Shown: one piece after another, positions 1-7,879 of the stretch
Position numbering within the stretch: position 1 is the stretch's first letter
How the letters are laid out: the number at the start of each line of letters is the position of its first letter
The notes under the pieces: generated by a model
What the model was told of the DNA's origin: nothing
What the model saw: only the letters and a program-made list of their open reading frames with translations
The model's database searches: none
Made by a program: the position numbers and the translations under genes
NCBI GenBank assembly: GCA_002796205.1
Contig: PCWO01000019.1
Location: 1 to 17,040, forward strand
Source of the DNA: Candidatus Liptonbacteria bacterium CG11_big_fil_rev_8_21_14_0_20_35_14
GTDB taxonomy: Bacteria > Patescibacteriota > Minisyncoccia > UBA6257 > XYB1-36-10
Reading direction: 5' to 3'
Length of the DNA stretch: 17,040 bases

Positions 1-278
1 CCGAGAGAATTGCGATTAATATGCCGATTCAGGGACTCGCGGCCGATATTTTAAAGATGGCTATGATAGAGACGGCTAATGTTTTAAAGAAGAAAAAATT
101 ATGGAGAGAGGAGGTGTCTATGTTGTTAACTATTCATGATGAATTATTATTTGAGGTTAAAGAGGAAAAAAAGGAGAAGGTTATAGATTTAATAAAAAAT
201 GTCATGGAAAAAGTTTTTACTATGCAGGTACCGCTTAAGGTTGAGGTGAAGGAGGGTAAAAATTGGGGGGAGATATGA
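1..278 (+). CDS. polA: DNA polymerase I, C-terminal fragment (5' end outside window)
   Basis: This is the last ~91 codons of a family A DNA polymerase; the reading frame enters at base 3 and runs to a TGA stop. Two hallmarks of the polymerase domain are visible. One is the ERIAINMPIQGLAADILK segment, which matches the conserved N-x-P-x-Q-G-x-A-A-D-I stretch of the fingers and palm. The other is motif C, IHDELLFEV, whose Asp and Glu belong to the catalytic metal site. The tail ends in NWGEI, close to the usual C-terminus of the family. In bacteria the enzyme fills gaps and removes RNA primers during replication and excision repair. Whether a 5'-nuclease or proofreading domain is present cannot be seen. 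No convincing terminator follows directly; the large inverted-repeat element at 340-479 is the only strong structure downstream. Confidence 0.95.
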   Translation, partial: ERIAINMPIQGLAADILKMAMIETANVLKKKKLWREEVSMLLTIHDELLFEVKEEKKEKVIDLIKNVMEKVFTMQVPLKVEVKEGKNWGEI

Positions 279-339
279 AAACCTTAAAAAAACAAACATA
301 ACCATATTTACAAAAACAGTCTCAAAGACCTTAGTATTA

Positions 340-479
340 ATAACTCCTCCGGCTTATCAGGGTCGACTCGCTCAACCAGCGTTTCGCTCGTCTCACGGTA
401 AAGGCTTTGGCTCTTAAGCTAAAGCTTAAACCAGGCCCGCCAAAGCCTTTAAGTGTCCCTGATAAATCGGAGGAGTTAT
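340..479. repeat. 140-bp element with 23-bp terminal inverted repeats and internal hairpins (MITE-like or structured RNA)
   Basis: The outer arms 340-362 and 457-479 are inverted repeats of 23 bases with two mismatches, starting ATAACTCCTCC and ending in its complement. Inside, 399-410 (TAAAGGCTTTGG) pairs perfectly with 440-451. Inside that, 414-420 (TTAAGCT) pairs with 423-429 across a two-base loop. The left spacer 363-398 holds one more small hairpin (AGCG-TTT-CGCT, 378-388); the right spacer is only 5 bases. The element is clearly richer in G and C than its flanks. No ORF of useful length lies in it. The outer arms begin and end next to TA dinucleotides, which would fit a non-autonomous element moved by a TA-targeting transposase, but no transposase gene is present. 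As RNA it would fold into a closed stem with two inner hairpins, so a structured RNA or a processing/termination site after polA is an alternative. Confidence 0.75.
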
Positions 480-662
480 GTAAATTAGAAACCGAATTAA
501 TTATTTATATAAATTACGGAGTGTTAAAAATTTTATATATTTTTTGTAATTGTTTTTAGGAAATTAGTTGGTTTTGTATTGTATGACTTGATGGTTGATT
601 TGTGAAATATTTTTAAAAAAATAGACGGGTAATTTTTTATAGAAAGACTAAATATTTACGTG

Positions 663-668
663 TATAAT
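663..668 (+). promoter_or_regulatory. -10 box of the histidine kinase gene
   Basis: A perfect TATAAT lies 7 bases before the ATG at 676. A poor -35 (TAGAAA, 640-645) sits 17 bases upstream. Predicted transcription starts at about 675-676, so the mRNA would be leaderless or nearly so if translation starts at 676. Confidence 0.55.
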
Positions 669-675
669 AAAGTAT

Positions 676-2001
676 ATGGAGAGAAAGTGGAGGGAGTTTA
701 TGTTTTATGCTAAAAAGCCGGAAATGAGAATTTTTTGGTTGTTTATTTTGTTGGCTCTCTCGGTAGTAATTGTGCAATCAATTTATTTGCCGGGAGTGCT
801 TTCGTGGCTCGTGGTAGGGGTTTTAATTTTAATTGCGGTGGTATTTTTTAGCTCTACCTTTAATTTAGCCAAGAGTAATTTTGCGGTTAAACTTGAGCAT
901 GAACAGTTACTCGGTATTTTTAGAAGTTTGCAGGATGGGGTGATTGCCTATGACCCTAATTTTAATATAGAGGTTTTTAATGTGGCAGCCGAAAAAATGT
1001 TTAATATAAAATCGGATGAAATTTTAAATACAGTTTTTACACCTAATAAATCATCTGACCCACGTTTTAAATTGTTAAGTCAGGTTATATTTCCGTCGCT
1101 GGCTCCGATTGTTATTCCGCGCTCCTTGGCTTCTGATTGGCCACAGATTGTTGATATATCTTTTTCGGACCCACTACTAGAGGTACGAGTGACGACGGCC
1201 AAGATACTAGATCCGCGAGGAAAGCTTTTAGGTTTTATGAAAATAATTCAGGATAGAACTAGGGAGGTGTCGGTGGCTAAGAGTAAGAGTGAGTTTGTGA
1301 CGGTGGCGGCTCATCAACTACGCACCCCACTTTCGGCGGTGTCTTGGACTTTTCAGACTTTAGACACAGATAAAGGTATTCCAGAAAATTTAAAGCAAAT
1401 TATTCATAATGGAAAATTAGCTACGGATAAGCTTTTAAAAACTGTTAATGATTTACTAGATGTTTCTAAAATAGAGGATGGCAGGTTTGGGTATTCTATG
1501 ATAAAGACAAATTTAATTAAATTTATAGAGGATGTATTATCGGTTAAAATGGGAGTAGCTCAAGTATATGGAATTAAAATGTATTTTGATAAGCCAAAAG
1601 ACGATATAGAGGTGAAAATTGATATTAAAAAAATGACTTTAGTTTTGGATAACTTACTTGAAAATGCTATTAAATACAATGTTAAAAATGGAGAAATCAT
1701 AGTGGCGGTTGAAAAAATTAAAGATAAACCTTTTGTGCAGGTTAGTGTGAAAGATACCGGGGTGGGCATACCGGCTAATCAGATTAATAAATTGTTTGAT
1801 AAATTTTTTAGAGCTGATAATGTGATTAAATATCAAACAGAAGGTACTGGACTTGGGCTTTATATAGTAAAAAATATATTACGTCAGCATGGGGGTGAGG
1901 TTTGGGCAGAGTCTGTTATTAATAGGGGAAGTATTTTTTATTTTACATTGCCGATTGACGATAATTTAATACCAATTAAAGAAGTATTTATGGGAGAATA
2001 G
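676..2001 (+). CDS. Membrane-bound sensor histidine kinase with PAS domain
   Basis: The 441-residue protein has two hydrophobic segments (about 17-38 and 41-60) joined by a very short loop, so there is almost no extracellular sensor. A PAS-like region follows (about 75-195), then a HisKA dimerisation domain with the phosphoacceptor H213 in AAHQLRTPL, then an HATPase_c domain. The latter shows the N box (N330 in LLENAIKYN), the G1 box (DTGVGIP from D360) and the G2 box (GTGLGL, 390-395). All catalytic motifs look intact, so an active autokinase is expected. No response regulator is adjacent. The start is ambiguous: ATG 676 fits a leaderless transcript from the TATAAT at 663. ATG 700 is preceded by GGAGGGAG, the only SD-like sequence near a start in the window, but this lies inside codons of the longer form. 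I keep 676; the choice alters only eight residues. Confidence 0.93.
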   Translation: MERKWREFMFYAKKPEMRIFWLFILLALSVVIVQSIYLPGVLSWLVVGVLILIAVVFFSSTFNLAKSNFAVKLEHEQLLGIFRSLQDGVIAYDPNFNIEVFNVAAEKMFNIKSDEILNTVFTPNKSSDPRFKLLSQVIFPSLAPIVIPRSLASDWPQIVDISFSDPLLEVRVTTAKILDPRGKLLGFMKIIQDRTREVSVAKSKSEFVTVAAHQLRTPLSAVSWTFQTLDTDKGIPENLKQIIHNGKLATDKLLKTVNDLLDVSKIEDGRFGYSMIKTNLIKFIEDVLSVKMGVAQVYGIKMYFDKPKDDIEVKIDIKKMTLVLDNLLENAIKYNVKNGEIIVAVEKIKDKPFVQVSVKDTGVGIPANQINKLFDKFFRADNVIKYQTEGTGLGLYIVKNILRQHGGEVWAESVINRGSIFYFTLPIDDNLIPIKEVFMGE

Positions 2002-2005
2002 TGGT

Positions 2006-2034
2006 TTGACTAATTTTTAGTATTGTGCTATATT
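2006..2034 (+). promoter_or_regulatory. Sigma-70-type promoter upstream of the RNase J gene
   Basis: TTGACT (2006-2011), a 17-base spacer and TATATT (2029-2034) match consensus closely. Transcription would start near 2041, giving an RNase J mRNA with a leader of about 114 bases. It begins only five bases after the histidine kinase stop codon. Confidence 0.6.
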
Positions 2035-2141
2035 TATAACAACGTAATAGGCATCCTAATTTAAACGCATATATTTTCTCTTGTACATTTTATATATTTT
2101 TTCGCCTTTTACATTTTTAAATACAAAAATTTAATTATTAT

Positions 2142-2147
2142 TAAAAT
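2142..2147 (+). promoter_or_regulatory. Possible second -10 box directly before the RNase J gene
   Basis: TAAAAT lies 7 bases before ATG 2155, the same spacing as at other genes in the window, which would give a leaderless transcript. No fitting -35 is visible and the DNA is extremely AT-rich, so chance is possible. Confidence 0.3.
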
Positions 2148-2154
2148 TTAATAT

Positions 2155-3924
2155 ATGAATAAAAAAATTGTTAATGAAGCAGACTTTTTAAGTTCTGCAA
2201 AACCCGAACGTTCACGGGTTGTTTCGCATGTCGCCAAGCCAAAGATAAAAAAAGATGTTTTACGTTTTGTGCCACTGGGAGGTCTTGAGGAGATTGGGCG
2301 AAATATGATGTTTTTTGAGTATCAGGATGAGATTGTGGCGATTGATGCCGGTTTGCAGTTTCCAGAGGATGAAACACCTGGTATAGATTTTATTATTCCT
2401 AACACGGCTTATTTGGAGCAAAATAAACATAAGATTAAAGCTATGATAATTACGCATGCCCACTTGGACCATATTGGAGCTTTGCCTTATATAATGGAAA
2501 AAATTGGAAATCCGCCAATTTATACAACTAATTTATCAAGAGCTATTATAGAAAAAAGGCACGAGGAATTTCCTAATGTACCAAAGCTAAAGTTTGAGAT
2601 AGTAAAAGATAAAGAGACGCGTAGAATTTCAGAAAATTTTTCAGCCGAGTTTTTTAATGTGCCACATACTATTCCGGATGCGGTAGCGGTATTGCTTAAA
2701 ACTCCAGTTGGAAATATGTGTAATCTAGGTGATTTTAAAGTTGAGCGCAAGATAGATGGAAGTCCAATTGGACTAATAGAATTAGAGAGAGTAGGCAAAC
2801 TTCAAGTGGATGCTTTATTTATGGATAGTACAGGAGCCTCGAAGCCGGGGGAGTCTATGAGCGAGGAGTTGGTTGAAAAAAATTTGGAAAAGTTATTTAA
2901 AGAAACAAAAGGAAGAATTATTATTGGGACTTTTGCTTCATTACTTGGAAGACTTGATCAAATTTTACAGATAGCCAACAAACTAGGTAGGAAGGTGGCT
3001 GTATCGGGCCGGTCTATGAAAACAAATATTCAGCTAGCCTCTAATGCCGGTTATATGAATATTCCTAAAGAAATTATTATACCGCTTGAGGATTTGCATA
3101 AATATAAAGATGATAAGATTTTAATTCTATCAACCGGAATGCAGGGTGAGGCTAACGCTAGTTTGATGCGAGTGATTAATGGTGAGCATAAACATATAAA
3201 AATTAAACCGGGGGATACGGTGTTTTTTTCTTCATCTATTGTGCCCGGTAATGAGAGAAGTGTGCAAACTCTTAAGGATAATTTAGCTAGACAGGGGGCG
3301 ATTGTATTTGATTCTAGTATGGACGATATTCACGCTAGCGGTCATGGACCGAAGGAGGATATTAAACAGGCTATTAAATTATTAAATCCTAAATACTTTT
3401 TTCCGATACATGGTTATTATTTTATGCGTCATACAAATGTAAGTAATGCAGTTGAGGCGGGAGTAAAGGAGGCTAATTGTTTTGTGGTAGATAATGGTCA
3501 GGTGGTTGAGATCGGTAAAAATAAAGTTGAGGTTTCGAAAGAGACCGTGCCGGCTCACTATGTGATGGTGGATGGTTTGGGAGTGGGCGATGTAGGAGAG
3601 GTAGTTTTAAGAGATAGAATTATGCTTTCGCAGGAAGGTATGGTGGTGGTAATTGTAACGCTTGATAGACACTCGGGTAAGGTATTAAAAAATCCTGATA
3701 TTATTTCGCGCGGATTTATTTATTTAAAAGATAATCGTGAGATACTGGACGAAATGCGTAAGAAAATAAAGGGATTGATTGCAAGAATGTCGGGGTCTTC
3801 GGCGGGGACTCAACAAATTGATGCAGATTATTTAAAAGGAGTTATGCGTGATCAAATTGGGCAACTTATATTTAGAAAAACTAAGAGACGTCCAATGATT
3901 TTACCGGTTGTGATTGAGATTTAA
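2155..3924 (+). CDS. rnj: Ribonuclease J (metallo-beta-lactamase/beta-CASP RNase)
   Basis: RNase J is a zinc-dependent exo- and endoribonuclease for mRNA decay and rRNA maturation. The 589-residue product has a core starting with RFVPLGGLEEIGRNM at about residue 38. The metallo-beta-lactamase motif H101-A-H-L-D105-H106 binds zinc, with further ligands in NVPHTIPD and NLGDFK. The beta-CASP region includes the STGMQGE stretch, SGHG and FFPIHGYY. The C-terminal region ends in RRPMILPVVIEI. A lysine-rich N-terminal extension of about 35 residues precedes the core, which explains the length above the ~555 residues of Bacillus RNase J1. ATG 2155 is the only good start, since an in-frame TAA lies two codons upstream. 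There is no SD. The gene ends at a hairpin shared with the convergent ileS. Confidence 0.95.
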   Translation: MNKKIVNEADFLSSAKPERSRVVSHVAKPKIKKDVLRFVPLGGLEEIGRNMMFFEYQDEIVAIDAGLQFPEDETPGIDFIIPNTAYLEQNKHKIKAMIITHAHLDHIGALPYIMEKIGNPPIYTTNLSRAIIEKRHEEFPNVPKLKFEIVKDKETRRISENFSAEFFNVPHTIPDAVAVLLKTPVGNMCNLGDFKVERKIDGSPIGLIELERVGKLQVDALFMDSTGASKPGESMSEELVEKNLEKLFKETKGRIIIGTFASLLGRLDQILQIANKLGRKVAVSGRSMKTNIQLASNAGYMNIPKEIIIPLEDLHKYKDDKILILSTGMQGEANASLMRVINGEHKHIKIKPGDTVFFSSSIVPGNERSVQTLKDNLARQGAIVFDSSMDDIHASGHGPKEDIKQAIKLLNPKYFFPIHGYYFMRHTNVSNAVEAGVKEANCFVVDNGQVVEIGKNKVEVSKETVPAHYVMVDGLGVGDVGEVVLRDRIMLSQEGMVVVIVTLDRHSGKVLKNPDIISRGFIYLKDNREILDEMRKKIKGLIARMSGSSAGTQQIDADYLKGVMRDQIGQLIFRKTKRRPMILPVVIEI

Positions 3925-3930
3925 AAAAAT

Positions 3931-3962
3931 AAAAAACGCCTTGCATTAGTAAGGTATTTTTT
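3931..3962. terminator. Bidirectional intrinsic terminator between rnj and ileS
   Basis: CCTTGC (3939-3944), loop ATTA and GTAAGG (3949-3954) form the stem, with one G-T wobble. An A run (3931-3936) on the left and a T run (3957-3962) on the right extend it and supply the U tract for either direction. It serves RNase J on the plus strand. On the minus strand it sits immediately after, and touches, the ileS stop codon. Confidence 0.8.
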
Positions 3963-6900
3963 ATTTTATAGATAAATTTATATCCTGGTCATCTATTTTT
4001 ATTTGAGTAGATGATTTTGGCTTATCTAATTTTTTAAAATAAATATCTTTTGTGTAGGTTGGTTTAGTTATCTCCGTTTTATTTTTAGCTATAAGATTTT
4101 CTAAATCTTTACTAGTTGTTATATATAGAGATATGAGTTGCCCTGGTTTTAAATTAGCCTGCGCTCTTAGGCCTTGAATAGTTCTTATTATTTCTCTAAC
4201 ATCGCCCTCGGCTTTGAGCTCTTTGGTTATATTGTTATTTAATATTATCTTTTCTGATTGTTTTTTGTAAGTTATTTTTTTGACGTTTATTTCGTCTTTT
4301 AAAATATTCTCTAAATCTTTATTTATTTTTATGTTAGTAGTTATTTCGAGAAGTGGTTGCTTAACTTTTATTTTATTGACAGATCTTTGAGCTAGAGCCA
4401 AACTGGAAAGCTCTCTTACAACTTCCATTTCTTTTAGTATTTTTTTGTTTAGTTTTTTAGCTTTTGGCCATAATTCTAAATGAACGGATTTTTTGGAGTT
4501 TTTAGGTTTTATAGTTTGGTATATGTGTTCGGATATAAATGGAGCAAATGGAGCTATAAGTTTTGATATTTCTAGAAGTATATATTCTAGGGTATAGGAA
4601 GCCTCGTTAAGTTCATTTTTATTTTTAGGTTGCTGAAATCTTTGTCGAGACCTTCGGATATACCAATTAGAGAGATCGTCTATGAGGTTTATAGTTTTTT
4701 TAGTAGCCTTAACTAAATCGTATTTTTCTAGTTCATTAGTAGTTTCTTCTGTGGTTTGGTTTAGTCTTTCTATAATCCATTTGTCTAAAGGGTTTTTAGA
4801 TATTGTTTTAGTTATAGTTTTGGCTTTGTAGGTTTCAAAGAAAGTTAGCGAGTTTTCTAGAGTTCCAAAAACATTACTGTTTAATTTTTTTAAATCTGTT
4901 TCGTTAAAGTTTTTTGTTTCTCCGGCGTCGTTAACTGTAAGAAGATAGACTCTTAGAGCGTCGGCTCCGTATTTATCCATTATCAGCCAAGGATCTATAA
5001 CATTACCTTTTGATTTACTCATTTTTTTACCATGCTCGTCGTTGATGTGGCCTAGGGAAATAACATTTTTATAGGTGGGGCCCTGCCTATCGGCAGGCAG
5101 GCTTTTTTTAAGAAGAGTTCCGACAGCCAGAAGAGTGTAAAACCAACCTCTGGTTTGATCTATGGCTTCACAGATGTAGTCAGCGGGAAAATTTATATTA
5201 TTTGATTTATAAGGATATCCGTTTTGGGCAAATGGCATACTGCCGGAGTCAAACCAGACATCGGCTACTTCTTTAATTCGAGTCATAACTTTTCCTTTTT
5301 CAGATTTTATTTTTATTTCGTCTATGAAGGGCTTATGAATATCAATTTCACCTTCGTTGTTTAAAGGAAGGGTTTTGTAGTTGAGCTTTCTAGATTCAGC
5401 GTTATTTAGAGGTTTAGCTGTTTGTTTATTTTCTAGAGCATTTTCTAAAATTTCTAAAGGTGATTGATGACTTATTATAAGAATATTTTTATCTTTATAT
5501 TTTGAGTTTATTTCTTTGAAAAAGTTAACCATTCTTTGTCTAACTGATTTAAGATCTTCGGAGTTGCTTGGCCAGAGAGTCTTTTTTACTTTTTGGCCGT
5601 TGTTTTCTTTGAAGTCTATTTCTCTTAATCTTTTATCTAATTTAATTTCTTTAATAGTTAAATTATTTTTTAATATTTCGGCTGTTTGTTTGGTGCGGTC
5701 TAGGTCGGAAGAAAAAATAATATCTATATTGGCTTTTATAGTTTTAGATAAATCTTCTACTTGTTTTTTGCCTTTAACGGTTAAATTATTGGTTATGGTT
5801 TCCGGATAGGAGCTAAATATCTTTTTTATATTACTTTGAGATTCGCCGTGGCGAAGTATATAAAAAGTATTATTATTGGTGATAGCTTTTTTGGAAAGTT
5901 CATTTAAAGACTCTATAACCTCTGTTTCTAGTCCATCCTCTGTTTGCCAGATTGGTAGGGGAGTAGCCCAATATCTTTCGCGAGAAAGAGACCAGTCTTT
6001 AACGTCTTTTATCCACTGCCCAAATCGGCCGTTTTTTATATGGCTTGGTACCCAATTAACTTTATTATTATTGGCTATAAGCTCTTTTTTTAGAGAGCTC
6101 ATTTTGATAAACCAGGAGGAGCGGGCGTAGTAGAGAATTCTGCTATCACAACGCCAACAAAATGGATATTCGTGTTTATAATTTTCAGTTTTTATTAAAT
6201 TGTTATTTTTTTCGAGTATGGCTATTATTTTGTTTTCGACCTCCTGACTTGAAACTTTTAAACCTTCTAAAAATGGAACTATATCTTTAAAGCGACCATC
6301 ATCTGAAACGGTGTGTATGGTTGGAAGGTTTATAGTTTGTCCTAAAATATAATCATCCTCGCCATACATGACGGCGGTGTGGACTATGCCGGTACCACTT
6401 TCGGTTTCTACAAAATTAGCGTTGTATATTTTATATGATCGATCGGATTCCAGTTCTTTAATTTTAAAGATCGGTTCGTATTTTAAATCTATTAAATCGT
6501 TTCCTTCTATTTCTTGAATAATCTCGCCTTTTAAAAGTTCTTGGTTAAATAATTTTTTGGCTATAATTATTTTTTCTTTTTTATTTTTAACTATTATATA
6601 TTTTATGGTTTTATTTATAGCTAAAGCGACATTGCCCGGGAGAGTCCAGGGGGTAGTTGTCCAAGAAGATATATAAAAATTATTGTCAGTTTTTAAGTTA
6701 TTAATTTTTTGATTTGGGAGAAGTTTAAATTTTATATAGACGGATTTATCGTAGACAGTTTTATAGCCTTGAGATATTTCGTGACTAGAAAGAGCGGTAC
6801 CACAACGAGGACACCAAGGAATTACTTTGTAGCCTTTATATAGTTTTTTATCTTTATGAATTTGGCCTAATATCCACCAAAGGCTTTCGATATATTCCGG

Positions 6901-7365
6901 TTCATAGGTTATGTAGGGATTTTCGGTGTCTAACCAGTAGCCCATGCGGTCGGTGGCTTTTTCCCATAGGTCTTTAAAATTAAAGACGGCCTCTTTGCAT
7001 TTTTTATTAAAGAGTTCAATGCTTTTATTAACATCACCTTCTATAAGATTCTCAATTTCTTTTTTAGAGTTTATATTGAGTTCTTTTTCTACTTTAATTT
7101 CAACCGGGAGGCCGTGGGTATCCCAGCCAGCCTTTCTTTCAACAAATTGTCCTTCCATGGTTTTAAAACGACAAATCACGTCTTTAAATGTTCTGGCTAT
7201 GATGTGGTGGATTCCGGGCTGTCCATTGGCACTGGGTGGGCCTTCAAAAAAAATAAAAGGCTTGTTTTTGGCTGTTTGTTTGAGTGATTTTTCAAATATA
7301 TGGTTTTCTTTCCAGAATTTTATATATTCTTCCTCTCTAATTGATTTGGGATTTTTATCTTCCAT
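3961..7365 (-). CDS. ileS: Isoleucyl-tRNA synthetase (type 2) with an inserted histidine-phosphatase domain
   Basis: This class I synthetase charges tRNA-Ile. In the 1134-residue protein the HIGH-like motif is GIHH (51-54) in GPPSANGQPGIHH, the usual form of the eukaryote-like IleRS group, and KMSKS is at 781-785. The CP1 editing domain shows TTTPW (236-240) and GTGIVHTAVMYGEDD. Two CxxC pairs are kept (CPRC, CWRC). After PIW (471-473) the second zinc-knuckle region normally found in this group lacks its cysteines. In its place, at about 499-655, is a histidine-phosphatase fold: R505-H506-G507-E, SSDLDRTKQTAE, LREIDF and the second catalytic histidine H633 in ISHQSP. The synthetase resumes at DIHKP (675-679) and DVWFDSG. 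A 7-residue insertion LPADRQG (756-762) comes from a palindromic element. The frame is continuous throughout, with no sign of a frameshift. No SD is visible; the promoter implies a leader of only a few bases. Confidence 0.96.
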   Translation of the reverse strand: MEDKNPKSIREEEYIKFWKENHIFEKSLKQTAKNKPFIFFEGPPSANGQPGIHHIIARTFKDVICRFKTMEGQFVERKAGWDTHGLPVEIKVEKELNINSKKEIENLIEGDVNKSIELFNKKCKEAVFNFKDLWEKATDRMGYWLDTENPYITYEPEYIESLWWILGQIHKDKKLYKGYKVIPWCPRCGTALSSHEISQGYKTVYDKSVYIKFKLLPNQKINNLKTDNNFYISSWTTTPWTLPGNVALAINKTIKYIIVKNKKEKIIIAKKLFNQELLKGEIIQEIEGNDLIDLKYEPIFKIKELESDRSYKIYNANFVETESGTGIVHTAVMYGEDDYILGQTINLPTIHTVSDDGRFKDIVPFLEGLKVSSQEVENKIIAILEKNNNLIKTENYKHEYPFCWRCDSRILYYARSSWFIKMSSLKKELIANNNKVNWVPSHIKNGRFGQWIKDVKDWSLSRERYWATPLPIWQTEDGLETEVIESLNELSKKAITNNNTFYILRHGESQSNIKKIFSSYPETITNNLTVKGKKQVEDLSKTIKANIDIIFSSDLDRTKQTAEILKNNLTIKEIKLDKRLREIDFKENNGQKVKKTLWPSNSEDLKSVRQRMVNFFKEINSKYKDKNILIISHQSPLEILENALENKQTAKPLNNAESRKLNYKTLPLNNEGEIDIHKPFIDEIKIKSEKGKVMTRIKEVADVWFDSGSMPFAQNGYPYKSNNINFPADYICEAIDQTRGWFYTLLAVGTLLKKSLPADRQGPTYKNVISLGHINDEHGKKMSKSKGNVIDPWLIMDKYGADALRVYLLTVNDAGETKNFNETDLKKLNSNVFGTLENSLTFFETYKAKTITKTISKNPLDKWIIERLNQTTEETTNELEKYDLVKATKKTINLIDDLSNWYIRRSRQRFQQPKNKNELNEASYTLEYILLEISKLIAPFAPFISEHIYQTIKPKNSKKSVHLELWPKAKKLNKKILKEMEVVRELSSLALAQRSVNKIKVKQPLLEITTNIKINKDLENILKDEINVKKITYKKQSEKIILNNNITKELKAEGDVREIIRTIQGLRAQANLKPGQLISLYITTSKDLENLIAKNKTEITKPTYTKDIYFKKLDKPKSSTQIKIDDQDINLSIK
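5082..5102. repeat. Intragenic palindromic element in ileS (encodes LPADRQG)
   Basis: On the plus strand the sequence is CCTGCC (5082-5087), loop TATC, GGCAGG (5092-5097), followed by a partial copy of the arm, CAGGC (5098-5102). It is strongly GC-rich within an AT-rich gene. It sits exactly where the synthetase reads KKS-LPADRQG-PTYKN, just before the conserved block leading to KMSKS. The 21-base insert keeps the frame. Its layout matches the element at 16905-16920. Confidence 0.75.
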
Positions 7366-7374
7366 TTGTTAATG

Positions 7375-7403
7375 ATATTACCTTAAATATGGGCTTTTGT
7401 TAA
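7375..7403 (-). promoter_or_regulatory. ileS promoter
   Basis: On the minus strand TTAACA (plus positions 7398-7403), a 17-base spacer and TAATAT (7375-7380) lie 9 bases before the ileS ATG. The predicted start lies about 3 bases upstream of the ATG. It overlaps the divergent smpB promoter region, so the two genes may compete for polymerase. Confidence 0.55.
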
Positions 7404-7417
7404 GGTTTTAGTCGGGG

Positions 7418-7423
7418 TATACT
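7418..7423 (+). promoter_or_regulatory. -10 box of the smpB transcript
   Basis: TATACT ends 6 bases before the smpB ATG, which places the predicted transcription start on the A of the start codon. The -35 (TTTTGT, 7395-7400, spacing 17) is poor. Confidence 0.5.
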
Positions 7424-7429
7424 AAGCTT

Positions 7430-7876
7430 ATGAGTTTAGTGGTAAATAAAAGAGTAAATTTTGATTATGAAATATTAGAAACTGTTGAGGCAGGGCTTCA
7501 GCTTTTTGGTTTTGAGGTAAAGTCGGTGAGAGCGGGACATATGCAAATTTCAGCCTCTTACGCGATTATTAGAGGAGGGGAGGCGTATCTTATAAATGCG
7601 CAAATATCATCGTATCAACCTAATAATGAGTTAATAAATTATGATAAAGAGAGAACTAGGAAATTACTTTTAACACGCAAGGAAATTAATTATTTAGATG
7701 GAAAGGTTAAGGAAAGAGGCTTGACAATCGTGCCTCTTAAGGTGTATAATAAGGATGGTTTTATTAAAATTTCTTTAGGTTTAGCTAAGCATAAGAAAAA
7801 AGTAGATAAGCGGTCTACTATAAAAGAGCGGGAGACAAAAAGATATATTAATAGATTTTTGAAAAACCAAAGTTAA
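7430..7876 (+). CDS. smpB: SsrA-binding protein SmpB
   Basis: SmpB binds tmRNA and carries it to stalled ribosomes for trans-translation. The 148-residue product has the usual length and beta-barrel signature: FDYEILETVEAGLQLFGFEVKSVRAG near the N-terminus, SYAIIRGGEAYLINAQISSYQ, and the tRNA-mimicking lysine- and arginine-rich tail from KHKKKVDKRSTIKERETKR onward. The start at ATG 7430 aligns with family members and sits at the predicted transcription start, so translation is probably leaderless. Its partner RNA gene ssrA begins three bases after the stop codon, so the two parts of the rescue system are probably made from one transcript. Confidence 0.97.
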   Translation: MSLVVNKRVNFDYEILETVEAGLQLFGFEVKSVRAGHMQISASYAIIRGGEAYLINAQISSYQPNNELINYDKERTRKLLLTRKEINYLDGKVKERGLTIVPLKVYNKDGFIKISLGLAKHKKKVDKRSTIKERETKRYINRFLKNQS

Positions 7877-7879
7877 TAT

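Larger units (their letters stand above)
279..675. other. Non-coding stretch between polA and the histidine kinase gene
   Basis: These 397 bases hold no protein gene that I can support. The first ~60 bases are AT-rich and featureless apart from a weak GTCT-CAA-AGAC hairpin. Bases 340-479 are a GC-richer nested inverted-repeat element, annotated separately. Bases 480-662 are very AT-rich with no clear gene or RNA. The last few bases carry the -10 box of the histidine kinase promoter. Confidence 0.7.

Noticed and set aside
688..700. SD-like GGAGGGAG before ATG 700 in the kinase gene as the true start
   Set aside because: Not excluded, but other genes here show no SD, and the -10 box spacing favours ATG 676; kept only as an alternative.
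3961..7365. ileS as two genes or an assembly chimaera because of the phosphatase segment
   Set aside because: One open frame runs through both junctions without stops, and synthetase motifs lie in correct order on both sides.
6944..7372. 142-codon ORF on the plus strand opposite ileS
   Set aside because: It is antisense to the conserved N-terminal catalytic region of IleRS and its translation has no recognisable features; it is a shadow.
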